Source: G965250275 sp965250275 | Lineage (GTDB): Bacteria > Pseudomonadota > Alphaproteobacteria > Rhodobacterales > Rhodobacteraceae | Direction of reading: 5' to 3' | Length of the DNA stretch: 64,000 bases | NCBI GenBank assembly: GCA_965250275.1 | Contig: OZ252297.1 | Location: forward strand, 2,604,001 to 2,668,000 | In this document: in pieces, positions 26,205-34,486 of the stretch | Numbering within the stretch: position 1 is the stretch's first letter | Layout of the letters: each line of letters starts with the position of its first letter | Program-made: the position numbers and the translations under genes | Notes under the pieces: model-generated | Database searches by the model: none | What the model saw: the letters and a program-made list of their open reading frames with translations, nothing else | What the model was told of the DNA's origin: nothing

Positions 26205-26360
26205 GACAAGTTGAAAACGGTGCGCCTCGACTCAAATTTGTTTCCCTGTACGAATTTCAAGAACATCAATCTTTGGCCGCCAACAGACCATAGGATCCCC
26301 AAGCCCTTGCCAATGCCCGGAAAATGAGGCCTTGGTTGCGCGGGCATATAGGGCAAATCG

Positions 26361-27248
26361 ATGAAAGAGCCGCAGACCCAGGTCGGACTGGCCGCCATCT
26401 GGATGAGCGGCGCCATCGCATCGTTCTGTGCGATGTCCGTGGCTGGTCGTGCGGTTAGCGCCACGCACGATACATTTGAAATGATGATGTTTCGCAGCCT
26501 CGTTGGGCTTGTCGTTATGGTGCTGATCCTGACTTTGACGCGGCGGTGGTCCGAGGTCACGACCCGGTCGTTCGGCACGCAGGTGGTCCGGAATCTGGCG
26601 CATTTCACGGGGCAGAACCTGTGGTTCTACGCCATCACGGTGATTCCCCTTGCGCAGGTCTTTGCCCTTGAATTCACAATGCCGATCTGGGTGATCGTGC
26701 TGTCCCCGCTCCTGCTTGGCGAACGCCTGACGCCTGTGCGGGCGTTTGCCGCCATCATGGGCTTCGCTGGTGTTTTGATCGTGGCGCGGCCCAGCCCTGA
26801 GACGATCAACGCGGGCGTGATCTCGGCTGCCGGTGCCGCGATTTTCTTTGCGCTCACCATCATGCTGACAAAGAAACTCACCCGCACTGAAACCATTGCG
26901 TGCATCCTGTTTTGGCTGACCGCACTGCAACTTGTGATGGGGGTTCTGGCCTCGGGTGCGGATGGGTCCATCACGATGCCGACCTGGCAGACATGGCCGT
27001 GGCTGATGCTGATCGGATTCGCAGGGCTCTTGGCACATTTCTGCATGACCAATGCACTGGCCATCGCACCGGCCACAGTGGTTGTGCCCATCGACTTTGT
27101 TCGGCTGCCCGTCATCGCCGTAATCGGCATGCTCTTTTACAACGAGCCGCTGGACCTGTGGGTCTTTGTCGGCGCGGCGGTGATATTCGCCGGCAACTAC
27201 GTGAACATCCTGTCCGAAACGCGCAAGAACCGGGTCGCGCGAACCTGA
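26361..27248 (+). CDS. DMT superfamily transporter (EamA type)
   Basis: A 295-residue inner-membrane protein with about ten hydrophobic helices arranged as two EamA repeats. The second repeat ends with the family-typical APATVVVPIDFVRLPVIAVIGMLFYNEPLDLWVFVGAAVIFAGNY. Members export amino acids, nucleobases or other small metabolites; the substrate cannot be read from the sequence. It precedes a second, different EamA transporter by 21 bases, so both are likely co-transcribed. Confidence 0.9.
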   Translation: MKEPQTQVGLAAIWMSGAIASFCAMSVAGRAVSATHDTFEMMMFRSLVGLVVMVLILTLTRRWSEVTTRSFGTQVVRNLAHFTGQNLWFYAITVIPLAQVFALEFTMPIWVIVLSPLLLGERLTPVRAFAAIMGFAGVLIVARPSPETINAGVISAAGAAIFFALTIMLTKKLTRTETIACILFWLTALQLVMGVLASGADGSITMPTWQTWPWLMLIGFAGLLAHFCMTNALAIAPATVVVPIDFVRLPVIAVIGMLFYNEPLDLWVFVGAAVIFAGNYVNILSETRKNRVART

Positions 27249-27269
27249 GCAATTGCCTTAGCTGCGCGC

Positions 27270-28172
27270 ATGGTAGAACAAAAATCCCTCTCCGCCCGCG
27301 CCTGGGCAGAATTGATGCTGCTGGGACTGCTCTGGGGCGGGTCGTTCCTGTCGATCCGGGTCGCTCTGGATGAAGTGCCGGTGATCACGGCCGTACTGCA
27401 CAGAACCGGCTGGGCGATGCTTGTGTTGTGGGCCGTAGTCCTCGCATCAGGTCACCGGATTCCGCGCGATCCCAAGATCTGGGGCGCCTTTCTGGTCATG
27501 GGCATGCTCAACAACGTCATCCCGTTCGGGCTGATGACATGGGGCCAGCTCTATATCGAGACCGGTCTGACATCGATCCTGAACGCGGCAACCGCGGTGT
27601 TTGCCGTCGTGGTGTCGGCCTTGGTCTTTGCGGATGAGCGCTTGACCACACGGCGGATGATCGGTGTCGGTCTTGGGTTTTTCGGCGTCGCTACGGCCAT
27701 CGGTCTGAAGAACCTCACGCAGTTCGATCTGCGTTCCACAGCCCAACTGGCGGTTCTGGGCGGCGCGTTCAGTTACGCCTGCGCCAGCGCATGGGGGCGC
27801 GCGCGGCTGGGTGATCTGCCACCCCAACTGGCGGCGGCAGGCATGCTCACCGGGTCAACGCTGGTGCTGCTGCCAGCGGCACTGCTGATCGACGGGCCCA
27901 TCCAGATGACCCTGCAGCCCAAGACATGGGTTGCAATTGCCTACTTCGCGCTCGCGGCGACAGCAGGCGCCTATTTGCTCTATTATCGCGTGCTCGCTAT
28001 GGCGGGCAGCGGCAACCTGATGTTGGTGACATTGCTGATCCCGCCAGTTGCCATCATTCTCGGCGCTTTGGTGCTGGGAGAAGAGTTGAAACCACGCGCC
28101 TTTGTGGGGTTCGTCTTCCTGGCCATGGGGTTGCTGGTGTTGAACGGCACACTCGGGCGGCGTCGGAATTGA
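27270..28172 (+). CDS. DMT superfamily transporter (EamA type)
   Basis: A 300-residue inner-membrane protein with ten predicted helices and two EamA domains: the first opens with LMLLGLLWGGSFLSIRVAL, the second ends LLIPPVAIILGALVLGEELKPRAFVGFVFLAMGLLVLNG. It is clearly distinct in sequence from the upstream EamA protein, so this is not a recent tandem duplication. It is probably an exporter of a small metabolite. The next gene begins 45 bases later on the same strand. Confidence 0.9.
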   Translation: MVEQKSLSARAWAELMLLGLLWGGSFLSIRVALDEVPVITAVLHRTGWAMLVLWAVVLASGHRIPRDPKIWGAFLVMGMLNNVIPFGLMTWGQLYIETGLTSILNAATAVFAVVVSALVFADERLTTRRMIGVGLGFFGVATAIGLKNLTQFDLRSTAQLAVLGGAFSYACASAWGRARLGDLPPQLAAAGMLTGSTLVLLPAALLIDGPIQMTLQPKTWVAIAYFALAATAGAYLLYYRVLAMAGSGNLMLVTLLIPPVAIILGALVLGEELKPRAFVGFVFLAMGLLVLNGTLGRRRN

Positions 28173-28217
28173 CGCTGCGGGCAGGCCCGTCTAGCAAGAC
28201 CCAAAAGGGAACGGGCC

Positions 28218-29081
28218 ATGATTTATCGTTCAGCCGCCGACTGGCAGGCCGCCAGCCACAAGCGGGTCTTGCTGTTTGGAATGTCCGGCGTGGGCAAAAC
28301 CCATGTCAGCCAAAGGCTGCGCGCTGCCGGAGACTGGTTTCACTACTCGATCGATTATCGCATCGGCACGCGCTACATGGGCGAATACATCGTCGACAAC
28401 GCCAAGGCGGAAGCGATGAAAGTGCCGTTTCTGCGCGAATTGCTGCTGTCTGATTCGATCTATCTTGGCTCCAACCTCAGCTTTGACAATCTGACACCAG
28501 TGGCCAGCTATCTCGGCAAGCCGGGTGATCCGGCCAAAGGTGGCATGGCGATGGACGAGTACCGTCGGCGACAGGAGCAGTTCAAACGCGCCGAGATTCA
28601 AGCCCTTCTGGACACGGATCATTTCATCCGCCGAGCGGAGGCCCTCTATGGCTATCCAAACTTTGTCTGCGACACGGGTGGTTCGATCTGCGAGTGGGTG
28701 GAGGCCGATGACCCCGAAGACCCGATCCTCAGCGAGTTATCGCGCCACACGCTTCTCGTCTGGCTGAAAGGAGATGACGCGCATACCGAGGAACTGATCC
28801 GCCGCTTTGATCTGGCCCCCAAACCGATGGCCTATCAACCCGAATTCCTGACGGAGGCTTGGGACGACTACCTCGACGCACATGGCGGCACCGAGGACAC
28901 TGTTGATCCAAACGCTTTTATACGCTGGACCTATGCCCGCGCGCTGGCTCATCGTCAGCCCCGCTATGACGCCATGGCCCGCAATTGGGGTGTGACGGTC
29001 ACGGCCGAGGACGCCTCTAGCATCCGTGACGCGCACGATTTCGACCAGTTGATCTGCGATGCCCTTGAGGAAACCCGTTGA
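28218..29081 (+). CDS. P-loop ATPase, unknown role
   Basis: A 287-residue cytoplasmic protein with a Walker A motif GMSGVGKT at residues 21-28, in the same position as in small-molecule kinases. The following SIDYRIGTRYM and CDTGGSICEWV elements could form the remaining nucleotide- and substrate-binding loops. It has no signal peptide or membrane helix. I know similar proteins annotated only as ATPase in Rhodobacteraceae. It lies between two transporters and metA on the same strand, which gives no clear functional hint. The start ATG has a GGGAA site about 8 bases upstream. Confidence 0.82.
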   Translation: MIYRSAADWQAASHKRVLLFGMSGVGKTHVSQRLRAAGDWFHYSIDYRIGTRYMGEYIVDNAKAEAMKVPFLRELLLSDSIYLGSNLSFDNLTPVASYLGKPGDPAKGGMAMDEYRRRQEQFKRAEIQALLDTDHFIRRAEALYGYPNFVCDTGGSICEWVEADDPEDPILSELSRHTLLVWLKGDDAHTEELIRRFDLAPKPMAYQPEFLTEAWDDYLDAHGGTEDTVDPNAFIRWTYARALAHRQPRYDAMARNWGVTVTAEDASSIRDAHDFDQLICDALEETR

Positions 29082-29125
29082 GCGGCGTATTCCGATGCCT
29101 GCTCAATTGAAAACGGCCCCGTAAA

Positions 29126-30043
29126 ATGCCCATCAAGATCCATGCTGACCTGCCTGCTTATGACGTCCTGACCCAGGAAGGCGTGATGGTCATGGACGAC
29201 GATCAGGCCGCACGTCAGGACATCCGGCCATTGCGCATTGGGCTGCTGAACCTGATGCCCAAAAAAATCCAGACGGAAACGCAGTTTGCCCGTCTGATTG
29301 GGGCGACGCCTCTGCAGATCGAACTGACCCTGATCCGCATGTCCGAGCATCAGAGCCGCAACACAGCCGCAGAGCATATGGAGAGCTTCTATCGGCCATT
29401 TCAGGACGTCCGAGACGAAAAGTTCGATGGGCTGATCATCACCGGCACCCCAATCGAACACCTCCCGTTCGAAGAGGTCACCTATTGGGATGAGATGCGC
29501 GAGGTCATGGACTGGACGCAGACCAACGTGCATTCAACCTTTGGCGTATGCTGGGGCGGCATGGCGATGATCAATCATTTCCATGGTGTGGAAAAACACA
29601 TGCTGTCGGCCAAAGCGTTCGGGTGCTTCCGGCACCGGAATCTGGCGCCCTCCTCACCCTTTTTGCGCGGCTTTTCAGATGATTGCGTGATCCCAGTCAG
29701 CCGATGGACCGAAATGAAACCGGATGAAATCGATGCTGCGCCGGGTCTTACCACACTGTTGGGCAGCGACGATGTGGGGCCTTGCCTGGTTCAGGACACG
29801 GCACATCGCGCGCTCTATATCTTCAATCACTTCGAATATGACAGCGACACCCTGAAACAGGAATATGATCGCGACATCGCTCAGGGCACCCCCATCAACG
29901 TTCCCATGAACTACTACCCGGATGATGACCCGTCCCAGACGCCACAAAATCGCTGGCGAAGCCACGCGCACCTTCTATATGGCAACTGGATAAACGAAAT
30001 ATACCAGTCCACACCGTTCGATTTGAGCCGTATTGGCACTTAG
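29126..30043 (+). CDS. metA: Homoserine O-acyltransferase MetA
   Basis: A 305-residue enzyme of the MetA/HTS family that acylates L-homoserine, the first committed step of methionine synthesis. The nucleophile Cys lies in FGVCWGGMAM (~142), with a conserved His in YIFNHFEYD (~235) and PMNYYPDDD near the end. Whether succinyl- or acetyl-CoA is used cannot be settled by eye. The 44-base gap upstream leaves no room for a SAM-II riboswitch, although many alphaproteobacterial metA genes have one. Its last bases overlap the next ORF. Confidence 0.93.
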   Translation: MPIKIHADLPAYDVLTQEGVMVMDDDQAARQDIRPLRIGLLNLMPKKIQTETQFARLIGATPLQIELTLIRMSEHQSRNTAAEHMESFYRPFQDVRDEKFDGLIITGTPIEHLPFEEVTYWDEMREVMDWTQTNVHSTFGVCWGGMAMINHFHGVEKHMLSAKAFGCFRHRNLAPSSPFLRGFSDDCVIPVSRWTEMKPDEIDAAPGLTTLLGSDDVGPCLVQDTAHRALYIFNHFEYDSDTLKQEYDRDIAQGTPINVPMNYYPDDDPSQTPQNRWRSHAHLLYGNWINEIYQSTPFDLSRIGT

Positions 30044-30986
30044 AGTGTTCATCGCATTCCTCGTCACCCTGATGTTGCTGTCAGGACTGGTGTCTTATCG
30101 CGCGACGCGGAACGAAGCCCGCGCCGAAGCGTCTCATCCTCCATTGGGGCAGATCCTGACCATCGACGGCACCCGCGTTCATGCCGTGGTGATGGGAGAC
30201 GGTCCGGACCTGGTTCTGATCCACGGCGCCAGCGGGAACGTGCGTGACATGACCTTTTCGCTGGCCCCGAAACTGGCCGAGCGTTACCGCGTGATCATCC
30301 TGGACCGGCCAGGACTGGGATATAGCGATCCAATCAACGCAAAAGGCGACACCATCGCTCAACAGGCAGACGTGCTTTCTCACGCGGCGGCGGAGCTGGG
30401 AGCAAATGCCCCGATTGTTATGGGGCAAAGTTATGGGGGCGCGGTCGCTCTGGCATGGGCGGTCCATCACCCGGACCGGATTTCGGCCTTGGTTCCCGTG
30501 GCTGCAGCCTCGAACCCCTGGGACACGCCGCTTGATCCGCTCTATCGCATCACATCCAACCCGCTGGGGAGCATTCTGGTCGTTCCCCTTCTCACGGCTT
30601 TTGTCTCCGAGTCGCGCATTGCCCGCGCTCTAGAAGGGATTTTCGCGCCTCAAACGGTGCCGGCAGATTATGGCGCCTATGTCGGGGCGGGGCTGACTTT
30701 GCGCAGATCAGCGTTGCGGGCAAATGCCTTGCAGCGCGCCAACTTGCTGGAAGAGATCAAGGCCCAGGTGCCGCTTTACGGCAACATCGAAGTCCCGACC
30801 GAGATTGTTCATGGAACCGCCGATGACACGGTCAGTCTGAGCATCCATTCCGAAAAGCTGGTCAACCAGATCCCGGGGGCGGTGCTGACCCGTCTGGAAG
30901 GTATTGGACATATGCCACAGCACGTGGCGCAGGATGGCGTAATTGCCGCAATCGATCGCGCAGCTGCCCGGGCGGGTTTGCGTTAA
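30033..30986 (+). CDS. Membrane-anchored alpha/beta hydrolase
   Basis: An alpha/beta hydrolase of about 317 residues. An N-terminal hydrophobic helix (VFIAFLVTLMLLSGLV) serves as an anchor or signal. The fold is clear: oxyanion HGASGNVRD, nucleophile elbow GQSYGGAVAL with the Ser, catalytic Asp in HGTADDTV and His in GIGHMPQHV. The start is uncertain: TTG 30033 overlaps metA by 11 bases, whereas GTG 30045 lies just after its stop; neither has a strong ribosome binding site. Substrate unknown. Confidence 0.85.
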   Translation: MALRVFIAFLVTLMLLSGLVSYRATRNEARAEASHPPLGQILTIDGTRVHAVVMGDGPDLVLIHGASGNVRDMTFSLAPKLAERYRVIILDRPGLGYSDPINAKGDTIAQQADVLSHAAAELGANAPIVMGQSYGGAVALAWAVHHPDRISALVPVAAASNPWDTPLDPLYRITSNPLGSILVVPLLTAFVSESRIARALEGIFAPQTVPADYGAYVGAGLTLRRSALRANALQRANLLEEIKAQVPLYGNIEVPTEIVHGTADDTVSLSIHSEKLVNQIPGAVLTRLEGIGHMPQHVAQDGVIAAIDRAAARAGLR

Positions 30987-31037
30987 TCGCATTAACATCC
31001 CATATTGAAAGCCTGTTACAACACGCAGGTAAAGTAC

Positions 31038-31907
31038 ATGGAGCTTCCCTTTGACGGTGCGATCAGCGCCTATTTCAAGCACGAGGCCCCTGATAACGTC
31101 AGAGATGCCATCAAAGGGTCTGATAAAGACGACATCCTGAACCCCAGCTATCCGCATTCGGAGCGGATGGACCGCAAAAAATACGAAGACGCGCTTGATC
31201 AACTGCAGATCGAACTCGTCAAGATGCAGTCTTGGGTTCGGAGCACGGGCGCACGCGTCGCGATTGTTTTTGAGGGGCGCGACGCCGCAGGAAAAGGCGG
31301 GACAATCAAACGGTTCCGGGAAAATCTTAACCCGCGATCTGCGCGTGTTGTTGCGCTGTCAAAGCCCTCGGACGCCGAGAGCACCCAATGGTACTTTCAA
31401 CGCTACATCAATCATTTGCCGTCCGGCGGCGAGATCGTGTTCTTCGACCGCAGCTGGTACAATCGTGGCGTCGTCGAGAAGGTGTTCGGGTTCTGCGACG
31501 ATCAGGAGCGCGAGCAATTTTTCCGGCAGGTGCGCCCGTTCGAAGGCACCCTGGTTGACGACGGCATTCACCTGTTCAAGATCTGGCTGAACGTCGGTCG
31601 GGCTGAACAACTACAGCGCTTTTTGAAACGGGAAAGCGATCCGCTCAAACAATGGAAGCTGAGTCCAATCGATGTAAAAGGGTTGTCCAAGTGGGACGAC
31701 TACACAACGGCCATCGAGGAAACGCTGACCCGCAGCCATGACGACAAGACACCGTGGACCATCGTGCGCTCGGACGACAAGCGCCGGGCCCGCCTGACAG
31801 CGATCCGCCATGTGCTGCACCGGCTGGATTACGACCGCAAAGACGAAAAAGCACTGGGGTCTATCGACGACGCGATCTGCATGACCCCGGACAATTGGGA
31901 TGCCTAA
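31038..31907 (+). CDS. ppk2: Polyphosphate kinase 2
   Basis: A 289-residue kinase that transfers phosphate between polyphosphate and nucleoside di- or triphosphates. It has the PPK2 P-loop FEGRDAAGKGGTIKRF, the lid DRSWYNRGVVEKVFGF and the FLKRESDPLKQWKLSPID segment characteristic of the one-domain type. I start at ATG 31038, which has AGG about 8 bases upstream, rather than TTG 31005. The end overlaps the TetR gene by 8 bases, which suggests that the regulator is co-expressed. Confidence 0.94.
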   Translation: MELPFDGAISAYFKHEAPDNVRDAIKGSDKDDILNPSYPHSERMDRKKYEDALDQLQIELVKMQSWVRSTGARVAIVFEGRDAAGKGGTIKRFRENLNPRSARVVALSKPSDAESTQWYFQRYINHLPSGGEIVFFDRSWYNRGVVEKVFGFCDDQEREQFFRQVRPFEGTLVDDGIHLFKIWLNVGRAEQLQRFLKRESDPLKQWKLSPIDVKGLSKWDDYTTAIEETLTRSHDDKTPWTIVRSDDKRRARLTAIRHVLHRLDYDRKDEKALGSIDDAICMTPDNWDA

Positions 31908-32517
31908 ACGCGGCTATCATCATGGCAATCTGCGACAAGCGCTGATTGATGCAGCCCTTGAACTGATCGAGCTGCGCGGACCCACGGGCTTTACTCTTTC
32001 GGAAGCCGCCAAGCAGGCGGGTGTGACCCCTGCGGCGGTCTATCGCCATTTCGAAGGGCGCGAGGATCTGATCGCCGAAGGCGCGCGCCAAGGCTATGAA
32101 ATGTTTGCCGATTTGATGCAATACGCCTACGACAAGGGCCAACCCTCGGCACTGGCTGCATTTGAGGCCACCGGGCGTGCCTATCTTGCCTTCGCCCGCA
32201 AGCACCCCGGTCATTACATTGCGATGTTCGAGAGCGGAATTTCGGTCAACCGCACGCCGGAACTGGCAGCAGCCGCCGCCCGGGCACGTGGCGTGCTCGA
32301 AAAAGCTGCGTCCGATTTGTCCGAACATATACCGCCCGAAAAGCGCCCTCCCGCCTCGATGTTCAGCGCCCATATCTGGGCAATGAGCCACGGCGTGGTC
32401 GAACTCTTTGCGCGCAATTCTCCGGGAACCGTCTCGCCCTTTCCGCCTGAAGACCTGTTGGAGTCCGGCATAGGAATCTACCTGCGCGGACTGGGCCTCG
32501 TGCCACCCGACACTTAA
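31900..32517 (+). CDS. TetR/AcrR family transcriptional regulator
   Basis: A 205-residue one-component repressor. The N-terminal HTH (residues ~20-60) reads GFTLSEAAKQAGVTPAAVYRHFEGREDLI. The C-terminal ligand domain has a KHPGHYIAMFESG segment (AFARKHPGHYIAMF) typical of WHG-type TetR regulators. It overlaps ppk2 by 8 bases, but that overlap need not mean that ppk2 is its target. The ligand is unknown. Confidence 0.9.
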   Translation: MPKRGYHHGNLRQALIDAALELIELRGPTGFTLSEAAKQAGVTPAAVYRHFEGREDLIAEGARQGYEMFADLMQYAYDKGQPSALAAFEATGRAYLAFARKHPGHYIAMFESGISVNRTPELAAAAARARGVLEKAASDLSEHIPPEKRPPASMFSAHIWAMSHGVVELFARNSPGTVSPFPPEDLLESGIGIYLRGLGLVPPDT

Positions 32518-32694
32518 GGCGTCGGGCAAAATAGGTGACAGTCGGGGATGGATTGCGGATCTCAGCCGCCCAATTCTCCATGGCGCGCGGATTGACGCGC
32601 ATCTGTTCAAACCCGCATACGTTGTCTTGTGCGGTTCACAAGCGATGCCGATATATGAACCTGTCTCCCCGTTCACGATCGACAGGATCTCATC

Positions 32695-33291
32695 ATGAAT
32701 CGCATCGTCCTCATCGTTGTCTTGCTCATTGCAGTGGCCATCGGCTGGCTTGTCCTCATGCCGGGTGACGAGCCCCCTGCCACAGATCCCGAAACCACGG
32801 CACCTGCCACTGAAGGCGAGGACACCTCCTCCGCCACCACCGAAGATGCGGCACAGAGTGCTGCGGAAGAGGTCGCAAATGCCGCCGCCTCCGCCGTCAC
32901 TGCGGCTACCGAAGCCGCCAACACCGCTGCATCCGCCATCGGCGAGGCAGTGAACCAGACACAGGATGCCGCCGAAGAAGCCGCAGCCCAGATCAGCGAA
33001 TCCGCCAGCACGGCACAGGACACGGTGACTGCGGCCGTGGATCAGGCCGTAACGTCAACGAATGAGGCCATCTCGTCGCGGCTTGGCGACGTCAGAGCAG
33101 CCTTCGAAGACAATGGTGTATTGACGGAGGAAGGGTTCGACTATGACGCCGCTGTTGCTCTGGTGGAAGAAAGCGAGCTGGCAACCGGCATCAAGGACCA
33201 GATCAACAGGCTGTTGGCTGCTATCCGCGACAGCCCGGACACCATTTCCACCAACCTCGCGACGCTCAAGGAAACACTGGGCCTGAACTGA
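32695..33291 (+). CDS. Ala-rich, acidic membrane-anchored protein, unknown
   Basis: A 198-residue protein. An N-terminal helix (residues 4-21, IVLIVVLLIAVAIGWLVL) without a clear cleavage site anchors it. Then comes a low-complexity Thr/Glu/Pro stretch and an Ala-rich heptad region (residues ~55-125, repeated AAEE, NAAA and TAAS units) that resembles LEA or apolipoprotein-like helices. The last ~70 residues are a less repetitive domain beginning SRLGDVRAAFEDNGVLTEEGFDYDAAVAL. No catalytic motif is visible. The terminator at 33315-33340 lies just beyond its stop. Confidence 0.78.
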   Translation: MNRIVLIVVLLIAVAIGWLVLMPGDEPPATDPETTAPATEGEDTSSATTEDAAQSAAEEVANAAASAVTAATEAANTAASAIGEAVNQTQDAAEEAAAQISESASTAQDTVTAAVDQAVTSTNEAISSRLGDVRAAFEDNGVLTEEGFDYDAAVALVEESELATGIKDQINRLLAAIRDSPDTISTNLATLKETLGLN

Positions 33292-33314
33292 AGCCAAAAA
33301 ACCATTCGGAAACG

Positions 33315-33340
33315 AAAAAAGGCCGCACCAAGGTGCGGCC
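33315..33340 (-). terminator. Bidirectional hairpin terminator after rpsI
   Basis: A perfect 9-pair stem (GGCCGCACC with GGTGCGGCC) has a 2-base spacer. On the minus strand it is followed by TTTTTT, so it terminates the rplM-rpsI operon 25 bases after the rpsI stop. On the plus strand only TTTCC follows, giving weaker termination for the upstream gene. Confidence 0.9.
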
Positions 33341-33364
33341 TTTCCAGTTGGATAACCCCAAGTC

Positions 33365-33853
33365 TTAACGCTTGGAGAATTGGAAGCTCTTGCGGGCCTT
33401 GGCCTTGCCGTACTTCTTGCGTTCCACCACGCGGCTGTCGCGTGTGAGGAAGCCGGCGGCTTTCAGGGCGGCCCGCAGGTTAGGATCGTAAAGCTGCAGG
33501 GCCTTGGAGATACCGTGCTTGACGGCTCCGGCCTGTCCGGACAATCCGCCGCCTTTGACCGTCGCCATGACGTCGAACTCACCTTCGACACCGGCCACTG
33601 TGAAGGGCTGACGCAGGATCATCTGCAGAACAGGACGAGCGAAATAGGTGTCCATCGCTTTGCCGTTGACGATCACCTTGCCCGAACCCGGCTTCAGCCA
33701 GACACGTGCAACAGCGTCTTTCCGTTTGCCGGTGGCATACGAACGGCCCAGATCGTCGCGAACCGGTTCGCGCGGGGTCAGTTCAACCTCGGGTGCCGCT
33801 TCGATGCCGGCAACCTGGTTGAGATCTTCGAGTGTGTTGATTTCTTCAGCCAT
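33365..33853 (-). CDS. rpsI: 30S ribosomal protein S9
   Basis: A 162-residue ribosomal protein that contacts the 16S rRNA and the P-site tRNA through its basic C-terminal tail. The family motifs are YATGKRKDAVARVWLKPGSG (~40-60) and the terminal RVVERKKYGKAKARKSFQFSKR tail. The N-terminus carries a ~30-residue acidic extension seen in Alphaproteobacteria. It follows rplM by 6 bases, the usual L13-S9 operon. Confidence 0.98.
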   Translation of the reverse strand: MAEEINTLEDLNQVAGIEAAPEVELTPREPVRDDLGRSYATGKRKDAVARVWLKPGSGKVIVNGKAMDTYFARPVLQMILRQPFTVAGVEGEFDVMATVKGGGLSGQAGAVKHGISKALQLYDPNLRAALKAAGFLTRDSRVVERKKYGKAKARKSFQFSKR

Positions 33854-33859
33854 CGGTCA

Positions 33860-34318
33860 TCAGCTCCGGGTGTTTTTCGCGTTCATGGATTTCACATCCA
33901 GAACTTCGGGGCTTTGCGCCTCGTGCGGATGCTCCGCGCCGGCATAGACGCGCAGGTTGGTCATCACCTTGCGGCTCAGACGGTTGCCCGGCAGCATGCG
34001 TTTGACAGCTTGTGTCACAACGCGCTCGGGATGCGCCCCTTCGAGGATCTGCTGCTTGGTGCGCGACTTGATCCCGCCGGGATGCCCGGTGTGCCAGTAG
34101 AAGTTTTCTTCGCGCTTCTTGCCGGTCATCTGGATCTTGTCGGCATTGATGACAATCACGTTGTCACCCATATCCATATGCGGCGTGAAGGACGGTTTGT
34201 GCTTGCCACGCAGGCGCGTGGCCACGATCGAAGCAAGACGGCCCAGAACAACGCCCTCGGCGTCGATCAGGATCCACTTCTTGTCGATCTCTGCGGGGGT
34301 CGCAGAATAGGTTTTCAT
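33860..34318 (-). CDS. rplM: 50S ribosomal protein L13
   Basis: A 152-residue protein of the large subunit, early in assembly. Typical motifs: ATPAEIDKKWILIDAEGVVLGRLAS at the start, VIVINADKIQMTGKK, and the AVKRMLPGNRLSRKVMTNLRVYAG block. The ATG is preceded by a near-consensus promoter at 34387-34415. The operon ends at the terminator at 33315-33340. Confidence 0.98.
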   Translation of the reverse strand: MKTYSATPAEIDKKWILIDAEGVVLGRLASIVATRLRGKHKPSFTPHMDMGDNVIVINADKIQMTGKKREENFYWHTGHPGGIKSRTKQQILEGAHPERVVTQAVKRMLPGNRLSRKVMTNLRVYAGAEHPHEAQSPEVLDVKSMNAKNTRS

Positions 34319-34386
34319 GGCAGGTCAGTCCTGTTTGATGTCAAAAGCGGGCCCCGGGAAAGGAACCCGCCGAAATTCGATGCCGG

Positions 34387-34415
34387 TGTATACGAACAGT
34401 GCCGATGCAGGTCAA
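34387..34415 (-). promoter_or_regulatory. Sigma-70 promoter of rplM-rpsI
   Basis: On the minus strand TTGACC and TATACA are separated by exactly 17 bases. This near-consensus housekeeping promoter would start transcription about 60 bases before the rplM ATG. Confidence 0.75.
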
Positions 34416-34486
34416 GCGGCATTCAAAAACAAAAAAACATTCCAAATCAGTTATTTACCATATGGGGTATCAAATTACCCCAAGCT

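Noticed and set aside
29082..29125. Possible SAM-II riboswitch upstream of metA
   Set aside because: The gap is only 44 bases and has no pseudoknot-compatible stems.
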